Positions 9,242 to 17,303 of a stretch of 64,000 nt of DNA are shown here, in pieces. Source of the DNA: Gammaproteobacteria bacterium (lineage in GTDB: Bacteria > Pseudomonadota > Gammaproteobacteria > Granulosicoccales > Granulosicoccaceae); contig PDPU01000025.1 in the NCBI GenBank assembly GCA_002746645.1, positions 1 through 64,000 on the forward strand, given 5' to 3'. Made by a program: the position numbers and the translations under genes. The first letter of the stretch is position 1. Each line of letters opens with the position of its first letter. Below the pieces are notes generated by a model. That model was given only the letters and a program-made list of their open reading frames with translations. It had not been told where the DNA came from and did no database searches.

Positions 9242-11790
9242 CTTGAATACCCTTCTCGTGCCAACGCCCAGAGACGCCACACGCCTTGATACCTGTGAAA
9301 CCGCCGCTGACACTCGGGTTCGAAAAGCCCGTGCCAGAACCGACGATGCGAATGCCACCAACTCGATGGCGAAACACGAAGGCCGGAAGCGTCGAAGTCG
9401 AATACCAGCGTCCCGACCTGACCCGTGGTCCATGACGACGTACCCAGCCTGTCATAGCGTAATTGTACGGCAGCGTGAGGGAAACCATATGCATTGAACC
9501 TGCCAGCCGTGTAAACAATGTGCCGCGGCACGAGACTTTCGACGAACGCCGGGCTCGAAGAGCTGCTGCTGCCGTGATGCGGCGCGAGCAGTACGTCCAC
9601 CGGAAACGTGCCCAGTAGCGCCGTCAGCGCGCTTTCCGCACGGGATTCGATATCTCCGGGCAGCAGAATGCGTGTTGCACCCCACCAGATCAGCAGTACA
9701 CAGGAACTGTCGTTCTCGGAGCCGCGGTATCCCGCAGGTGGATGAAGAAAGGCCATTTGCGGCGCCGCGCCGCTTGTGTGTCGATTCATTGACGCATCGA
9801 ACCTCCCTGCCTGATGCGGGATTCGTTCGCCGGCAACACAGGGCTGAACTCGCTCGTCGTCGAAGGAGACACCATCCAGCTCGCCACCGGCGTATACCCG
9901 CATGCGGGGGAATCGCTCGCGGAGACCCGCGGCACCGGCCGCATGATCGCTGTCGGGATGGGAAACGACGAGCGTATCGATCCTGCGACGGCCGATGGCG
10001 TGAAGGTACGGCAGCACCACCGCATCGGCAAGGGTCCGATCTGCCGAAAGCCGATTTCCGGTGTCGTAGAGCAGCGTGTAACCCGGCATGGTCAGTAGCA
10101 CCGCCGTGCCCTGCCCGACGTCAAGCACATGCAGCCGCGCGTCCGCATCGCGCGGCGAGAGGTTGAACAGCAGCACCGGCAGCATCAGTGGCAGCGCGAG
10201 ATACCGCCCGCTCAGACCACGCGGCTGCAACAGCAGCAGCGTGCCCGACATCGCAAGTGCAAAGGCCACGAACGATGGCACGGTCAAGGTACCTGAAGCG
10301 GCCGGCAGTTCGAGAATCCACCGGAGTACCTCGAACAGCAGCTCGAGAAGATACCCCGCCGGACGCAGTACCAGCGCAGCCAGGCTCGGCCACAATGGCG
10401 CGAGCAGCGCGCCGATCAGGCTCAGGGGAAGAATCAGCAACGCCACCAGAGGGATGGCAATGGCATTGGCGAGAGCCGACAGCCAGGCTGCCTGCTGAAA
10501 CAGCAATGCCGTGACCGGCAGCAGCAACACCGAAAGCCACGCATGTGTGCGCAGACCCGCCCATATACGCGCAAGGAACGAGCCTGCTCCCATGCCGCGT
10601 TTCCGATCACGTTTCTGGCCGTGACCCTGAACGCGACCTTGACTGCCGCCCTGATGCAGGATGATCAGCAAGGCCACCGTGCCGAAAGACAGTGCATAAC
10701 CGAACGACAGCACACCGAGTGGTTGCAGTGCCGTGACGATGACGAGCGCCAGCGACCAGGCACACCAGCTGTCGCTCTTGCGTCGGCGCGAGAGCAGAAG
10801 CTGCACGACCAGCAGCATGAGCAACGCGCGCTGTGTCGACAGCGACCAGCCGGCGAGCGCACAGTAGACACCAGCGGCAAGCAGTGGCAGCAAACCGAGC
10901 AGTACTCGTCCACGGCGTGGCAGCACTTTCCCGACGAAACGCACCAGCAACAGCATCCAGGCGTAGACCATGCCCACGTGCAGCCCCGAGATGGCGAGCA
11001 GGTGAGAGGTGCCCGTAGCCTCGAGCGTGTCGCGCCAGGCAGACGAAATCGCGGCGCGATGCCCGATGGCAAGCGCGGTCACGAGCGCAGCAGTCTCCGT
11101 CGGCAGCACCGCACCGATCCGTTCGTGCACGGCTGAGCGATAGCGTGCCAGCCACCGCCCTCGGCTCGTTGACAAGCGCACGGCGGCAGGTTCGGCACGC
11201 AGGTGCCCGACGGCATCGAGGTCCGTGGCGAGGGCGTGGCGTGCGCCGTCGAAACTGCCACGGTTGCGAAATCCGCCAGGGGGCTTCAGTCTGAGCGTGA
11301 CACGCCAGCGCTCTCCGTCCTGAAAGGCGACTGTGGCATCTCGGCTCGAGAGCCGTATGCGTTTCGGAAAGCCCTTTCCGGGCACCACACCCGGTCGGCA
11401 ACTCAGGCAAACGAGCACACGGGCTTCGAAGCGCTGACGGTCATCGTATCGCTCCGGCAACGAGTCGACGCGGATGACAAGGGTGACATCGGTATTGACG
11501 AATTCGGGTGACAGCGCTCGATCCAGCCTGGCGGAAAGCGCAAGCGCCAGGAAAAGATTCCCGGCAAGGAAGGCCGCAAATGCGCTGCCGACGAGCCCGG
11601 CATGGCGGACGAAAACCTGCCCGACGGGTGAACCACGGCAGATTGAGACACCGCGCGAGCAAAGAACCAGCCCGCACGCAACGAGGCTCAGGACACCGGC
11701 CAGTATCCATGGCGCAGGCATCGCAGTTGCCGTGAGCGGCAGCGCGACGCCGCCGACAAAGGCCAGTGCAGTGAATGTCCGTGGCTGCAA
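9208..11790 (-). CDS. comEC: ComEC/Rec2 DNA uptake channel protein
   Basis: ComEC passes single-stranded DNA across the inner membrane during natural transformation. The 860-residue protein has N-terminal helices, a soluble domain, the multi-helix Competence domain (ISGLHVGMVYAW, about residues 265-530) and a C-terminal metallo-beta-lactamase-like domain with LHVLDVGQG and SHPDSDHAAG (near residue 610). The start appears to be TTG at 11790, with AGGGA about seven bases upstream. The last 34 bases overlap exbB. In Pseudomonas, comEC also lies by exbBD-lpxK-kdsB. Confidence 0.93.
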   Translation of the reverse strand: MQPRTFTALAFVGGVALPLTATAMPAPWILAGVLSLVACGLVLCSRGVSICRGSPVGQVFVRHAGLVGSAFAAFLAGNLFLALALSARLDRALSPEFVNTDVTLVIRVDSLPERYDDRQRFEARVLVCLSCRPGVVPGKGFPKRIRLSSRDATVAFQDGERWRVTLRLKPPGGFRNRGSFDGARHALATDLDAVGHLRAEPAAVRLSTSRGRWLARYRSAVHERIGAVLPTETAALVTALAIGHRAAISSAWRDTLEATGTSHLLAISGLHVGMVYAWMLLLVRFVGKVLPRRGRVLLGLLPLLAAGVYCALAGWSLSTQRALLMLLVVQLLLSRRRKSDSWCAWSLALVIVTALQPLGVLSFGYALSFGTVALLIILHQGGSQGRVQGHGQKRDRKRGMGAGSFLARIWAGLRTHAWLSVLLLPVTALLFQQAAWLSALANAIAIPLVALLILPLSLIGALLAPLWPSLAALVLRPAGYLLELLFEVLRWILELPAASGTLTVPSFVAFALAMSGTLLLLQPRGLSGRYLALPLMLPVLLFNLSPRDADARLHVLDVGQGTAVLLTMPGYTLLYDTGNRLSADRTLADAVVLPYLHAIGRRRIDTLVVSHPDSDHAAGAAGLRERFPRMRVYAGGELDGVSFDDERVQPCVAGERIPHQAGRFDASMNRHTSGAAPQMAFLHPPAGYRGSENDSSCVLLIWWGATRILLPGDIESRAESALTALLGTFPVDVLLAPHHGSSSSSSPAFVESLVPRHIVYTAGRFNAYGFPHAAVQLRYDRLGTSSWTTGQVGTLVFDFDASGLRVSPSSWWHSHRRFWHGLFEPECQRRFHRYQGVWRLWALAREGYSRCGKSLPPVAG

Positions 11791-11828
11791 ACTCGATCCC
11801 TGAGTTTGCGCGCCGGATCAGCTGAAGA

Positions 11829-13301
11829 TCAGCTGGATCCGGTGCGCTTGAGCGTCATGACAACGCCTCGTGAGGGATAGGGCTGTGACCCGGCCTCGCC
11901 GGACCAGCACCCTTCGCTCATGATGCGATCTTCCGGTACCCCGGCGTACATGAGTGCTTCCTTGACGCGTTCACCACGATCAATCGCCAGCGTCTCGTTC
12001 TCGACACCCTCACCCGTTATGCCATTGGAGCAGCCGACCACGTGGATCAGATCGGTGGCATCGACGAAGCGCTTGGCAAAGTTGTTGACAAGGTAACGAT
12101 TGGCGCTGCCGAGCTGTGCCGAATCGTTCGGGAACACGATGATCTGTTCTTCGACGTTGTCGTAGGACACGAAAGTTTCGGCGAATATCGACTGATCCTT
12201 ACCGGCAAGGTTGTTGAACTGACTGTCGGCATCCCCGGCGTTCCCCAGAGACGACGTCAGCGGTGCAACCACGTCCGTCATCGGTTTGTCCGATGCGTCA
12301 CCGTCACCGCCGGCAGCGGCAAGCGCATTGTCATCGTCGGCACCTGTGCTTGCTGCGGGGTTTTCTGCCTTGGCTTCAGCGGCCATCGTTGCCTTGCTGC
12401 CCCTTGCAGCGGTATCACGAGTGGCACTGGCAGGGCTGCCTTTGGTGCTCGCGATCGAGTTGGCAGCATTGGCAGCCTCGGTTCCATTGCCGGAAGCGGT
12501 GGCCTTGTCGACTTCGGATTCGCCCGAGGCGGTGTCTGCATCTACCGTAACCACCTCGCCGGCAGCGCCACCGATGTCGGCAGTGGCAGTGACGCCCTCT
12601 GTGGTTGCGGCCGCCGGCGCTACGGCGAGGTCATCGCCGTTCACTTTCGGGGCTTCGGCCCTGGTCGCCTGCACCGTGGTTGCCGCCGCCTGCGTGCCCA
12701 GCTGGGCGCCTGCGCCCGAGGCTTCGCCAGCAGCTGCCTGTGCCTGCGCCATGGTTGCCTCTGCTTCAGCGCCCTGCTGAGCGCCCGGAGCTTCACCAGC
12801 CACCTGTACCGGCTTTTCCCAGATGCTGTCATCGACTTCGATGGCCGTGGCGCGTACGCCCTTGGCGAACATGCTGCCCGCCGGTTTGATCTGACCGAAT
12901 TCGTCGAAACTGTAGCGACGCCTGAGGCTGACGGGCCCCACGGCAACGACGTAGACAGCAAGCTCGTTGTTGTTGGCGCCGGCAGCTTCGGTGCGATAGG
13001 TCTCGAGCGTGTAGGCAGCCTCGCCGCTGTTCGAATCCAACACGCGGTAACCTCGTGCCGCAAGTTCCTCGAGCAAGGTGCGACCGAAGGCCTCATCATT
13101 GCCTGCCCGGATGGCAGAACTTTCCGGAGCCAACTCCGGCACCTGTGCAATGACATGCGCGAAGTCACGCGAGATGAGCTGGTCGGCCTGCGTGCGCATC
13201 TCTCCCGACGCGCCGTATTTCCCGCCCGGACCCGAGCAACCTGCCAACAGCGATAGTACCAGCGCCATAGCGGCAAGCGTCGTGAACCCCTTCTTCACCA
13301 A
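11829..13301 (-). CDS. OmpA-like lipoprotein with Ala-rich linker
   Basis: The N-terminus is a lipoprotein signal with lipobox LLAGC at about residues 18-22. Residues 30-160 form a folded-looking domain (AARGYRVLDSNSGEAAYTLE) of unknown family. Residues 165-340 are an Ala/Thr/Glu-rich low-complexity linker. The last 120 residues resemble an OmpA-type domain, with the periplasmic-loop pattern VVGCSNGITGEG and NETLAIDRGERVKEAL. It would anchor to the outer membrane and contact the cell wall. The Tad island lies upstream, so a role in anchoring that machine is possible but unproven. Confidence 0.75.
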   Translation of the reverse strand: MVKKGFTTLAAMALVLSLLAGCSGPGGKYGASGEMRTQADQLISRDFAHVIAQVPELAPESSAIRAGNDEAFGRTLLEELAARGYRVLDSNSGEAAYTLETYRTEAAGANNNELAVYVVAVGPVSLRRRYSFDEFGQIKPAGSMFAKGVRATAIEVDDSIWEKPVQVAGEAPGAQQGAEAEATMAQAQAAAGEASGAGAQLGTQAAATTVQATRAEAPKVNGDDLAVAPAAATTEGVTATADIGGAAGEVVTVDADTASGESEVDKATASGNGTEAANAANSIASTKGSPASATRDTAARGSKATMAAEAKAENPAASTGADDDNALAAAGGDGDASDKPMTDVVAPLTSSLGNAGDADSQFNNLAGKDQSIFAETFVSYDNVEEQIIVFPNDSAQLGSANRYLVNNFAKRFVDATDLIHVVGCSNGITGEGVENETLAIDRGERVKEALMYAGVPEDRIMSEGCWSGEAGSQPYPSRGVVMTLKRTGSS

Positions 13302-13322
13302 AACAATCTCCCTGTGCGTACC

Positions 13323-13475
13323 GTGAGATTCTACAATGCCGACCGGCGTACGTCATGGCCTGCCGATCAAATCCGCCACCTGCGTCACGACAATAGCGCC
13401 GGTGGCGACGCGGCTTTCGTGGCCTTCGACTTCACCGAGACGGATTACAGGAACGAGAGCATCGCAAACTCATGA
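13323..13475 (+). CDS. Possible 50-residue ORF, unknown
   Basis: A GTG-initiated plus-strand frame encodes a 50-residue peptide beginning VRFYNADRRTSWPAD and ending FTETDYRNESIANS. Its composition looks protein-like, but it has no clear ribosome binding site and no recognised family. It points against the surrounding minus-strand genes. It may be the remnant of a decayed gene or a chance frame in this otherwise empty 430-base gap. Confidence 0.2.
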   Translation: MRFYNADRRTSWPADQIRHLRHDNSAGGDAAFVAFDFTETDYRNESIANS

Positions 13476-13554
13476 CCGTCAATAGAGTCAATGAGCGCCC
13501 TCTTCCTCCAACGAACCGAAGGCATTCCTGACGCTGTTTTCAGGAAAGCTCCGA

Positions 13555-13704
13555 TTACAGCCTGGCCATGCCCTCCTTGTCTGCCTTCATGTGCAACTTG
13601 CCGACGAGCCGGGCAGTTCGTGCCGGCATGCCACAGACGGTCTCCCAGTTGTGTTCACCGACGCGCAGCGGAAAACCGTTCCAGGCCACACCGTGCGACG
13701 ACAC
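13555..13704 (-). pseudogene. Possible 49-residue ORF or gene remnant
   Basis: A minus-strand frame from GTG 13704 to TAA 13555 encodes a 49-residue peptide with protein-like sequence (GVAWNGFPLRVGEHNWETVC and a basic tail). It lies between the exported 188-residue protein and the OmpA-like lipoprotein, in their orientation. No ribosome binding site is evident, and an in-frame stop lies three codons before the GTG. It may be the surviving 3' part of a lost gene. No function can be assigned. Confidence 0.2.
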
Positions 13705-13730
13705 GCAACATTACGGTTGCGTCACGATGT

Positions 13731-14297
13731 CTACAGATAGTCGATGTTCTCCCAGCTCCGGCGAAGCGCCTCGTCGGCATGCTCCATCTTTCCGGCGGGA
13801 GTATGGGCCTGCAACAGAACCGGCCCATGCCCTTCCTTTGCGCCCAGAAACACCCTGACGTCCGATTCCCGGCCGTGAACATCCGCACTGAATTCGATCT
13901 CGTAACCCGACAGTGAACCGTATTCCTTCGCCACCATCTCTTCCTGTACCAGAGAGTCCAGCTTCCCTTCGTAGTTCATGACTCCCTGACCGAAGGCAGT
14001 CTCGACGATGCCGGCCATTGACTGCGGATCGACGTCCATTCCCCTGAAACTCATGACCGAGAACGAAACCGGCGGGTAGACGTTCACCGGAGACTGGACC
14101 AGGAAGACCGGCCTTTGACCCGCATAGCGCAGATCCACCAACCATTCGGGGTTGTATTCGGTCCAGATGCTCAGCCCCAGCTCGGGCACTTCATGGATAT
14201 GCATCGGTCTCTTGATCCTCTCCGATGCCGAGGCTGCATTGCCCAGGCAGGTCAGAGCCCCAAGAGCCAGGAATACTGTCTGTTTCAACTTGTTCAT
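13731..14297 (-). CDS. Exported protein downstream of the immunity array
   Basis: The 188-residue protein opens with a Sec signal peptide (MNKLKQTVFLALGALTCLG, cleavage probably after NAASA). The mature part is about 165 residues, with the segments GLSIWTEYNPEWLVDL and FLGAKEGHGPVLLQAHTP. It vaguely resembles small periplasmic DcrB/DUF1795-like proteins, but I do not claim membership. It starts six bases after the stop of the frameshifted immunity-like gene, so it is probably co-transcribed with the toxin-immunity module. A periplasmic protective role is conceivable. Confidence 0.7.
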   Translation of the reverse strand: MNKLKQTVFLALGALTCLGNAASASERIKRPMHIHEVPELGLSIWTEYNPEWLVDLRYAGQRPVFLVQSPVNVYPPVSFSVMSFRGMDVDPQSMAGIVETAFGQGVMNYEGKLDSLVQEEMVAKEYGSLSGYEIEFSADVHGRESDVRVFLGAKEGHGPVLLQAHTPAGKMEHADEALRRSWENIDYL

Positions 14298-14303
14298 GTG
14301 TCT

Positions 14304-14971
14304 TCAGGTCTCTCTTGACAGTGCCAGCAGATGAATGCACTTGTCGGGGTCGCCACCATCTTCCGGAAGTGGCCCGATCCATCCGCAGGGCACGTAGCCC
14401 CACTCGAAACACTTGCACAGATAATCTGCAATCGGCCAGGAGCGCAGTCCGCCCAGCTGCGCACCCAAGGCAAACCAATGAAGATAAGACCCGACTTCAT
14501 TGGGCAGGTCGTGAGAAAAGAAATATTCAACATCGGAACTGCCTGCCCTGTTCTCAGGACTTGACAGAAAACACTCCAGTGCATTCAATGAGGAAAGCCG
14601 CTTGACGACCCACTCCCATATAGCGTCTATATATGAACAGCTGCCTTCAGAGTGAGAACGCATTCTAGCCTTGCATTCTTCATAGGAATATCCGGTATAC
14701 ATCTCAACTGAATCCTCGACGACACCTACAAAATACTTCTCTTCCGCATCATCCTCGTCCCACATTTCCTGTGACATCATCAGATACATGGCTCGGGAAA
14801 CATCACACACAACGGACATCCCTTGTGGAACATCCGAATCAAACCGACCCTGACCGAGACCACGAAGAAACAGGTCGGACCGCACAACCTCATCGATTCT
14901 TTTAAATCTATCCTTGCCACTTCGTCGAAAGGCTGTATGAAGTCACTTAGACGCGGATGTTGTTCTGTCAT
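14304..14971 (-). pseudogene. Fourth copy of the candidate immunity family, frameshifted
   Basis: The N-terminal part (from ATG 14971: MTEQHPRLSDFIQPFDEVAR) and the C-terminal part (SDLFLRGLGQGRFDSD onward) match the three intact paralogues, but lie in different frames. The break is at the T/A run 14900-14906. Adding one A to the AAAA tract on the coding strand restores the ancestral order RIDEVVRSDLF and gives 222 codons, the family length. Either a real one-base deletion or an assembly error would explain this. A downstream ATG at 14885 could still yield a 193-residue truncated protein. The C-terminus keeps the family signature CGWIGPLPEDGGDP. Confidence 0.85.
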
Positions 14972-15027
14972 CCTGAATCATCCTTTGTACATAACGGCCA
15001 CGTTCAGTGCACTGTAGACTATCCGCC

Positions 15028-15693
15028 TCACCTCTCACATGAAAGCGCCAGCACCTGCATGCACTTGCGAGGATCACCACCATCTTCCGGAAGTGGGCCG
15101 ATCCAGCCGCAAGGCATATAGCCCCACTCGAAGCATTTGCACAGATAATCTGCCACCGGCCAGGAATGCAGCCCACCCAGCATTGCACCCATGACCAATC
15201 GCCTTATGTAGGCATCAACCTCATTCAGCAGGTCGCGAGAAAAGAAGCACTCCACGACCGATCTATCTGCCTTGTTATCCGGACTTGACATGAAACACTC
15301 CAGGGCATTCAACTTTGACAACCGATCTGGAAAACACTTCCAAAAACATGATGCATACTCACTCATGCCATTTTTGTAGGATTCCAATCGCATCCTTTCC
15401 TCTTTATGTGAATATCTGGAATACCGCCTTACCGAATCCTCAACAACGCCCACAAAGTACTTTTCATCTGCATCATCTTCGTCCCACATTTCCTGAGACA
15501 TCATCAGGTATTCTGCGCGGGCGATATCACAAACAATCGGAATATCTTCTGGAGCTTCGGATTCGAATTGCCTCGACCCCAGACTTCGCAGAAACAGGTC
15601 GGACTGAACGAAGCGATCTATCCTGTCGAAATCCACCTCGGCCACATCATCGAAAGGCTGCACAAAATCCTTGATACTTAATTTATCAATCAT
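15028..15693 (-). CDS. Candidate immunity protein, tandem copy 3
   Basis: A 221-residue cytoplasmic-looking protein with no signal peptide or membrane helix. It is strongly similar to the genes on either side throughout. Conserved blocks are DFVQPFDDVAEVDFDRID at the N-terminus, AEYLMMSQEMWDEDDADEKY in the middle and CGWIGPLPEDGGDPRKC at the C-terminus. The middle region (about residues 90-150) is the most divergent between copies, as expected for a toxin-binding surface. Position downstream of a polymorphic toxin suggests immunity. No named family was recognised. Confidence 0.8.
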   Translation of the reverse strand: MIDKLSIKDFVQPFDDVAEVDFDRIDRFVQSDLFLRSLGSRQFESEAPEDIPIVCDIARAEYLMMSQEMWDEDDADEKYFVGVVEDSVRRYSRYSHKEERMRLESYKNGMSEYASCFWKCFPDRLSKLNALECFMSSPDNKADRSVVECFFSRDLLNEVDAYIRRLVMGAMLGGLHSWPVADYLCKCFEWGYMPCGWIGPLPEDGGDPRKCMQVLALSCER

Positions 15694-15738
15694 TCTGAAT
15701 CTTCCTTTTTGATGGAATTCCCATGCACTCCCAGCAAC

Positions 15739-15843
15739 TTATATCATTTGCCCGCATTTCAATGAAGGACCATTCTTCAGCAACATGATCGCACACGCCA
15801 TCAGCCACAAAATGCCGTCGAAGGATACTGACTCACCTCTCAC
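15739..15843 (-). CDS. Possible 34-residue membrane peptide, copy B
   Basis: A GTG inside the last codons of the preceding immunity-like gene opens a 34-codon frame. It encodes a mostly hydrophobic peptide (GILWLMACAIMLLKNG). A near-identical frame follows the neighbouring paralogue at 16544-16648. Because the whole spacer was duplicated with the gene, conservation alone does not prove translation. The overlap with the upstream stop would allow coupled translation. Confidence 0.3.
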   Translation of the reverse strand: MRGESVSFDGILWLMACAIMLLKNGPSLKCGQMI

Positions 15844-16498
15844 ATGAAAGCGCCAGCATCTGCATGCACTTGCGAGGATCACCACCGTCTTCCGGAAGTG
15901 GCCCGATCCAGCCGCAAGGCATATAGCCCCACTCATAAACCTTGCACAGATAGTCCGCGATCGGCCAGAAATGCAGACCTCCAATTTGTGCACCAAGTAT
16001 CAGCTGATCAAGATCAGCGCCGATCTCGTTTGGCAAATCATGGGAGAAAAAGTACTCCATATCAGTTGTTTTTAAATTATCATTACAATTTGGTAGAAAT
16101 TTTTCCAGTGCATTGAGCTCCGACAATCGCTCAGCTGCCAGCAGAAACAACGCATCCATATATTTACTCGAATTATTCATGTATGACATTGTTCGAGCCT
16201 TGCACTCCTCTTTAGAATAATTCGCATTCAATTTGACGGAATCTTCGACAATGCCCGCATAGTACTTTTCATCGGCATCATCCTCGTTCCACATTTCCTG
16301 TGACATCATCAGATATTCTGCGCGGGCAATATCACAAACAATCGGAATATCTTTTGGAGCTTCGGATTCGAATTGCCTCGAACCCAGACTTCGTAGAAAC
16401 AAGTCGGACTGAACAAATTTATCTATCCTGTTGAAATCTGCCTCGGCCACCTCATCGAAAGGCTGCACAAAATCCTTGATGATCAATTCATCATTCAT
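15833..16498 (-). CDS. Candidate immunity protein, tandem copy 2
   Basis: A 221-residue paralogue of the flanking genes. The first 90 residues are almost the same as in copy 3 (FVQSDLFLRSLGSRQFESEA, then DIPIVCDIARAEYLMMSQEM). Residues about 95-150 differ more, and the C-terminal CGWIGPLPEDGGDPRKC block is unchanged. The gene is AT-rich compared with the surrounding chromosome. The spacing of about 139 bases to each neighbour shows that gene and spacer were duplicated together. It is a candidate cytoplasmic antitoxin against the AHH toxin or a former relative. Confidence 0.8.
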   Translation of the reverse strand: MNDELIIKDFVQPFDEVAEADFNRIDKFVQSDLFLRSLGSRQFESEAPKDIPIVCDIARAEYLMMSQEMWNEDDADEKYYAGIVEDSVKLNANYSKEECKARTMSYMNNSSKYMDALFLLAAERLSELNALEKFLPNCNDNLKTTDMEYFFSHDLPNEIGADLDQLILGAQIGGLHFWPIADYLCKVYEWGYMPCGWIGPLPEDGGDPRKCMQMLALSCER

Positions 16499-16543
16499 TC
16501 TGATTTTCCCTTCCTGCTTGAATTCCCATGCAGCCCCAGCAAC

Positions 16544-16648
16544 TTAGATCACTTTCTCATATTTCAATGAATAACCGTTCTTCAGCAACATGATCGCACA
16601 CGCCATCAGCCACAAGATGCCGCCGAAGAATACTGACTCACCTCTCAC
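16544..16648 (-). CDS. Possible 34-residue membrane peptide, copy A
   Basis: This is the sister of the 34-codon frame at 15739-15843. The GTG start overlaps the end of the upstream immunity-like gene, and the peptide has one predicted membrane span (GGILWLMACAIMLLKNG). Between copies the changes include both synonymous and amino-acid-altering ones, with the C-terminus least conserved. It may be a real small protein or only duplicated spacer. Confidence 0.3.
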   Translation of the reverse strand: MRGESVFFGGILWLMACAIMLLKNGYSLKYEKVI

Positions 16649-17303
16649 ATGAAAGCGCCAGCACCTGCATGCACTTGCGAGGATCACCACCGTCTTCCGG
16701 AAGTGGCCCGACCCAGCCGCAAGGCATATAGCCCCACTCGAAACATTTGCACAGATAATCTGCCACCGGCCAGGAATGCAGCCCACCCAATTGTGCACCC
16801 ATGACAAGACATCCTATATAGGCATCAATTTCGTTTGGCAGGTCATGGGAAAAAAAATACTCCACGTCGGACTTCTTTGCCTTGTTTTCGGAGCTGGACA
16901 GAAAGCAGTTCAGCGCATCTAATTCCAACAGGCGACTAGGAAACCACTTCCAAAATATTTCCGAGTAACTACCCGTGCCATCCCAGAAAGATTCCATTCG
17001 TTTTTCCCGCTCTTCGGTAGAATATCTAGAATACATTTTTACAGAATCTTCAACAATACCCACGAAGTACTTTTCATCCGCATCTTCCTTGGTCCACATT
17101 TGTTGCGAAATCATCAGATACTCTGCGCGGGAAATATCACAAACAACAGGAATATCTTTTGGCCCTCTTGACTCAAACCGACCAGAGCTCAAACTTCGCA
17201 AAAAAATGTCTGACTGTACAAAACCATCTATCCTGTCAAAATCTCTTTCGGCAACACTGTCGAATGGTTGCAGGAAATTTTTTATCCTCAGTCTATCTTT
17301 CAT
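16638..17303 (-). CDS. Candidate immunity protein, tandem copy 1 (next to toxin)
   Basis: This 221-residue protein is encoded directly after the toxin. Its first base is the toxin's last, the tightest coupling in the array, so it is the best candidate for the cognate immunity protein. It shares the family blocks AEYLMISQQMWTKEDADEKY and CGWVGPLPEDGGDPRKC. It is the most divergent intact copy at its N-terminus (RIKNFLQPFDSVAERDFDRI). It has no signal peptide, consistent with blocking a nuclease in the cytoplasm. The immunity role is inferred from position, not family recognition. Confidence 0.82.
   Translation of the reverse strand: MKDRLRIKNFLQPFDSVAERDFDRIDGFVQSDIFLRSLSSGRFESRGPKDIPVVCDISRAEYLMISQQMWTKEDADEKYFVGIVEDSVKMYSRYSTEEREKRMESFWDGTGSYSEIFWKWFPSRLLELDALNCFLSSSENKAKKSDVEYFFSHDLPNEIDAYIGCLVMGAQLGGLHSWPVADYLCKCFEWGYMPCGWVGPLPEDGGDPRKCMQVLALSCER

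Noticed and set aside
14304..17303. Insertion sequence or transposon origin of the four-gene array
   Set aside because: No transposase, terminal inverted repeats or target duplications were seen; the pattern is gene-plus-spacer tandem duplication.
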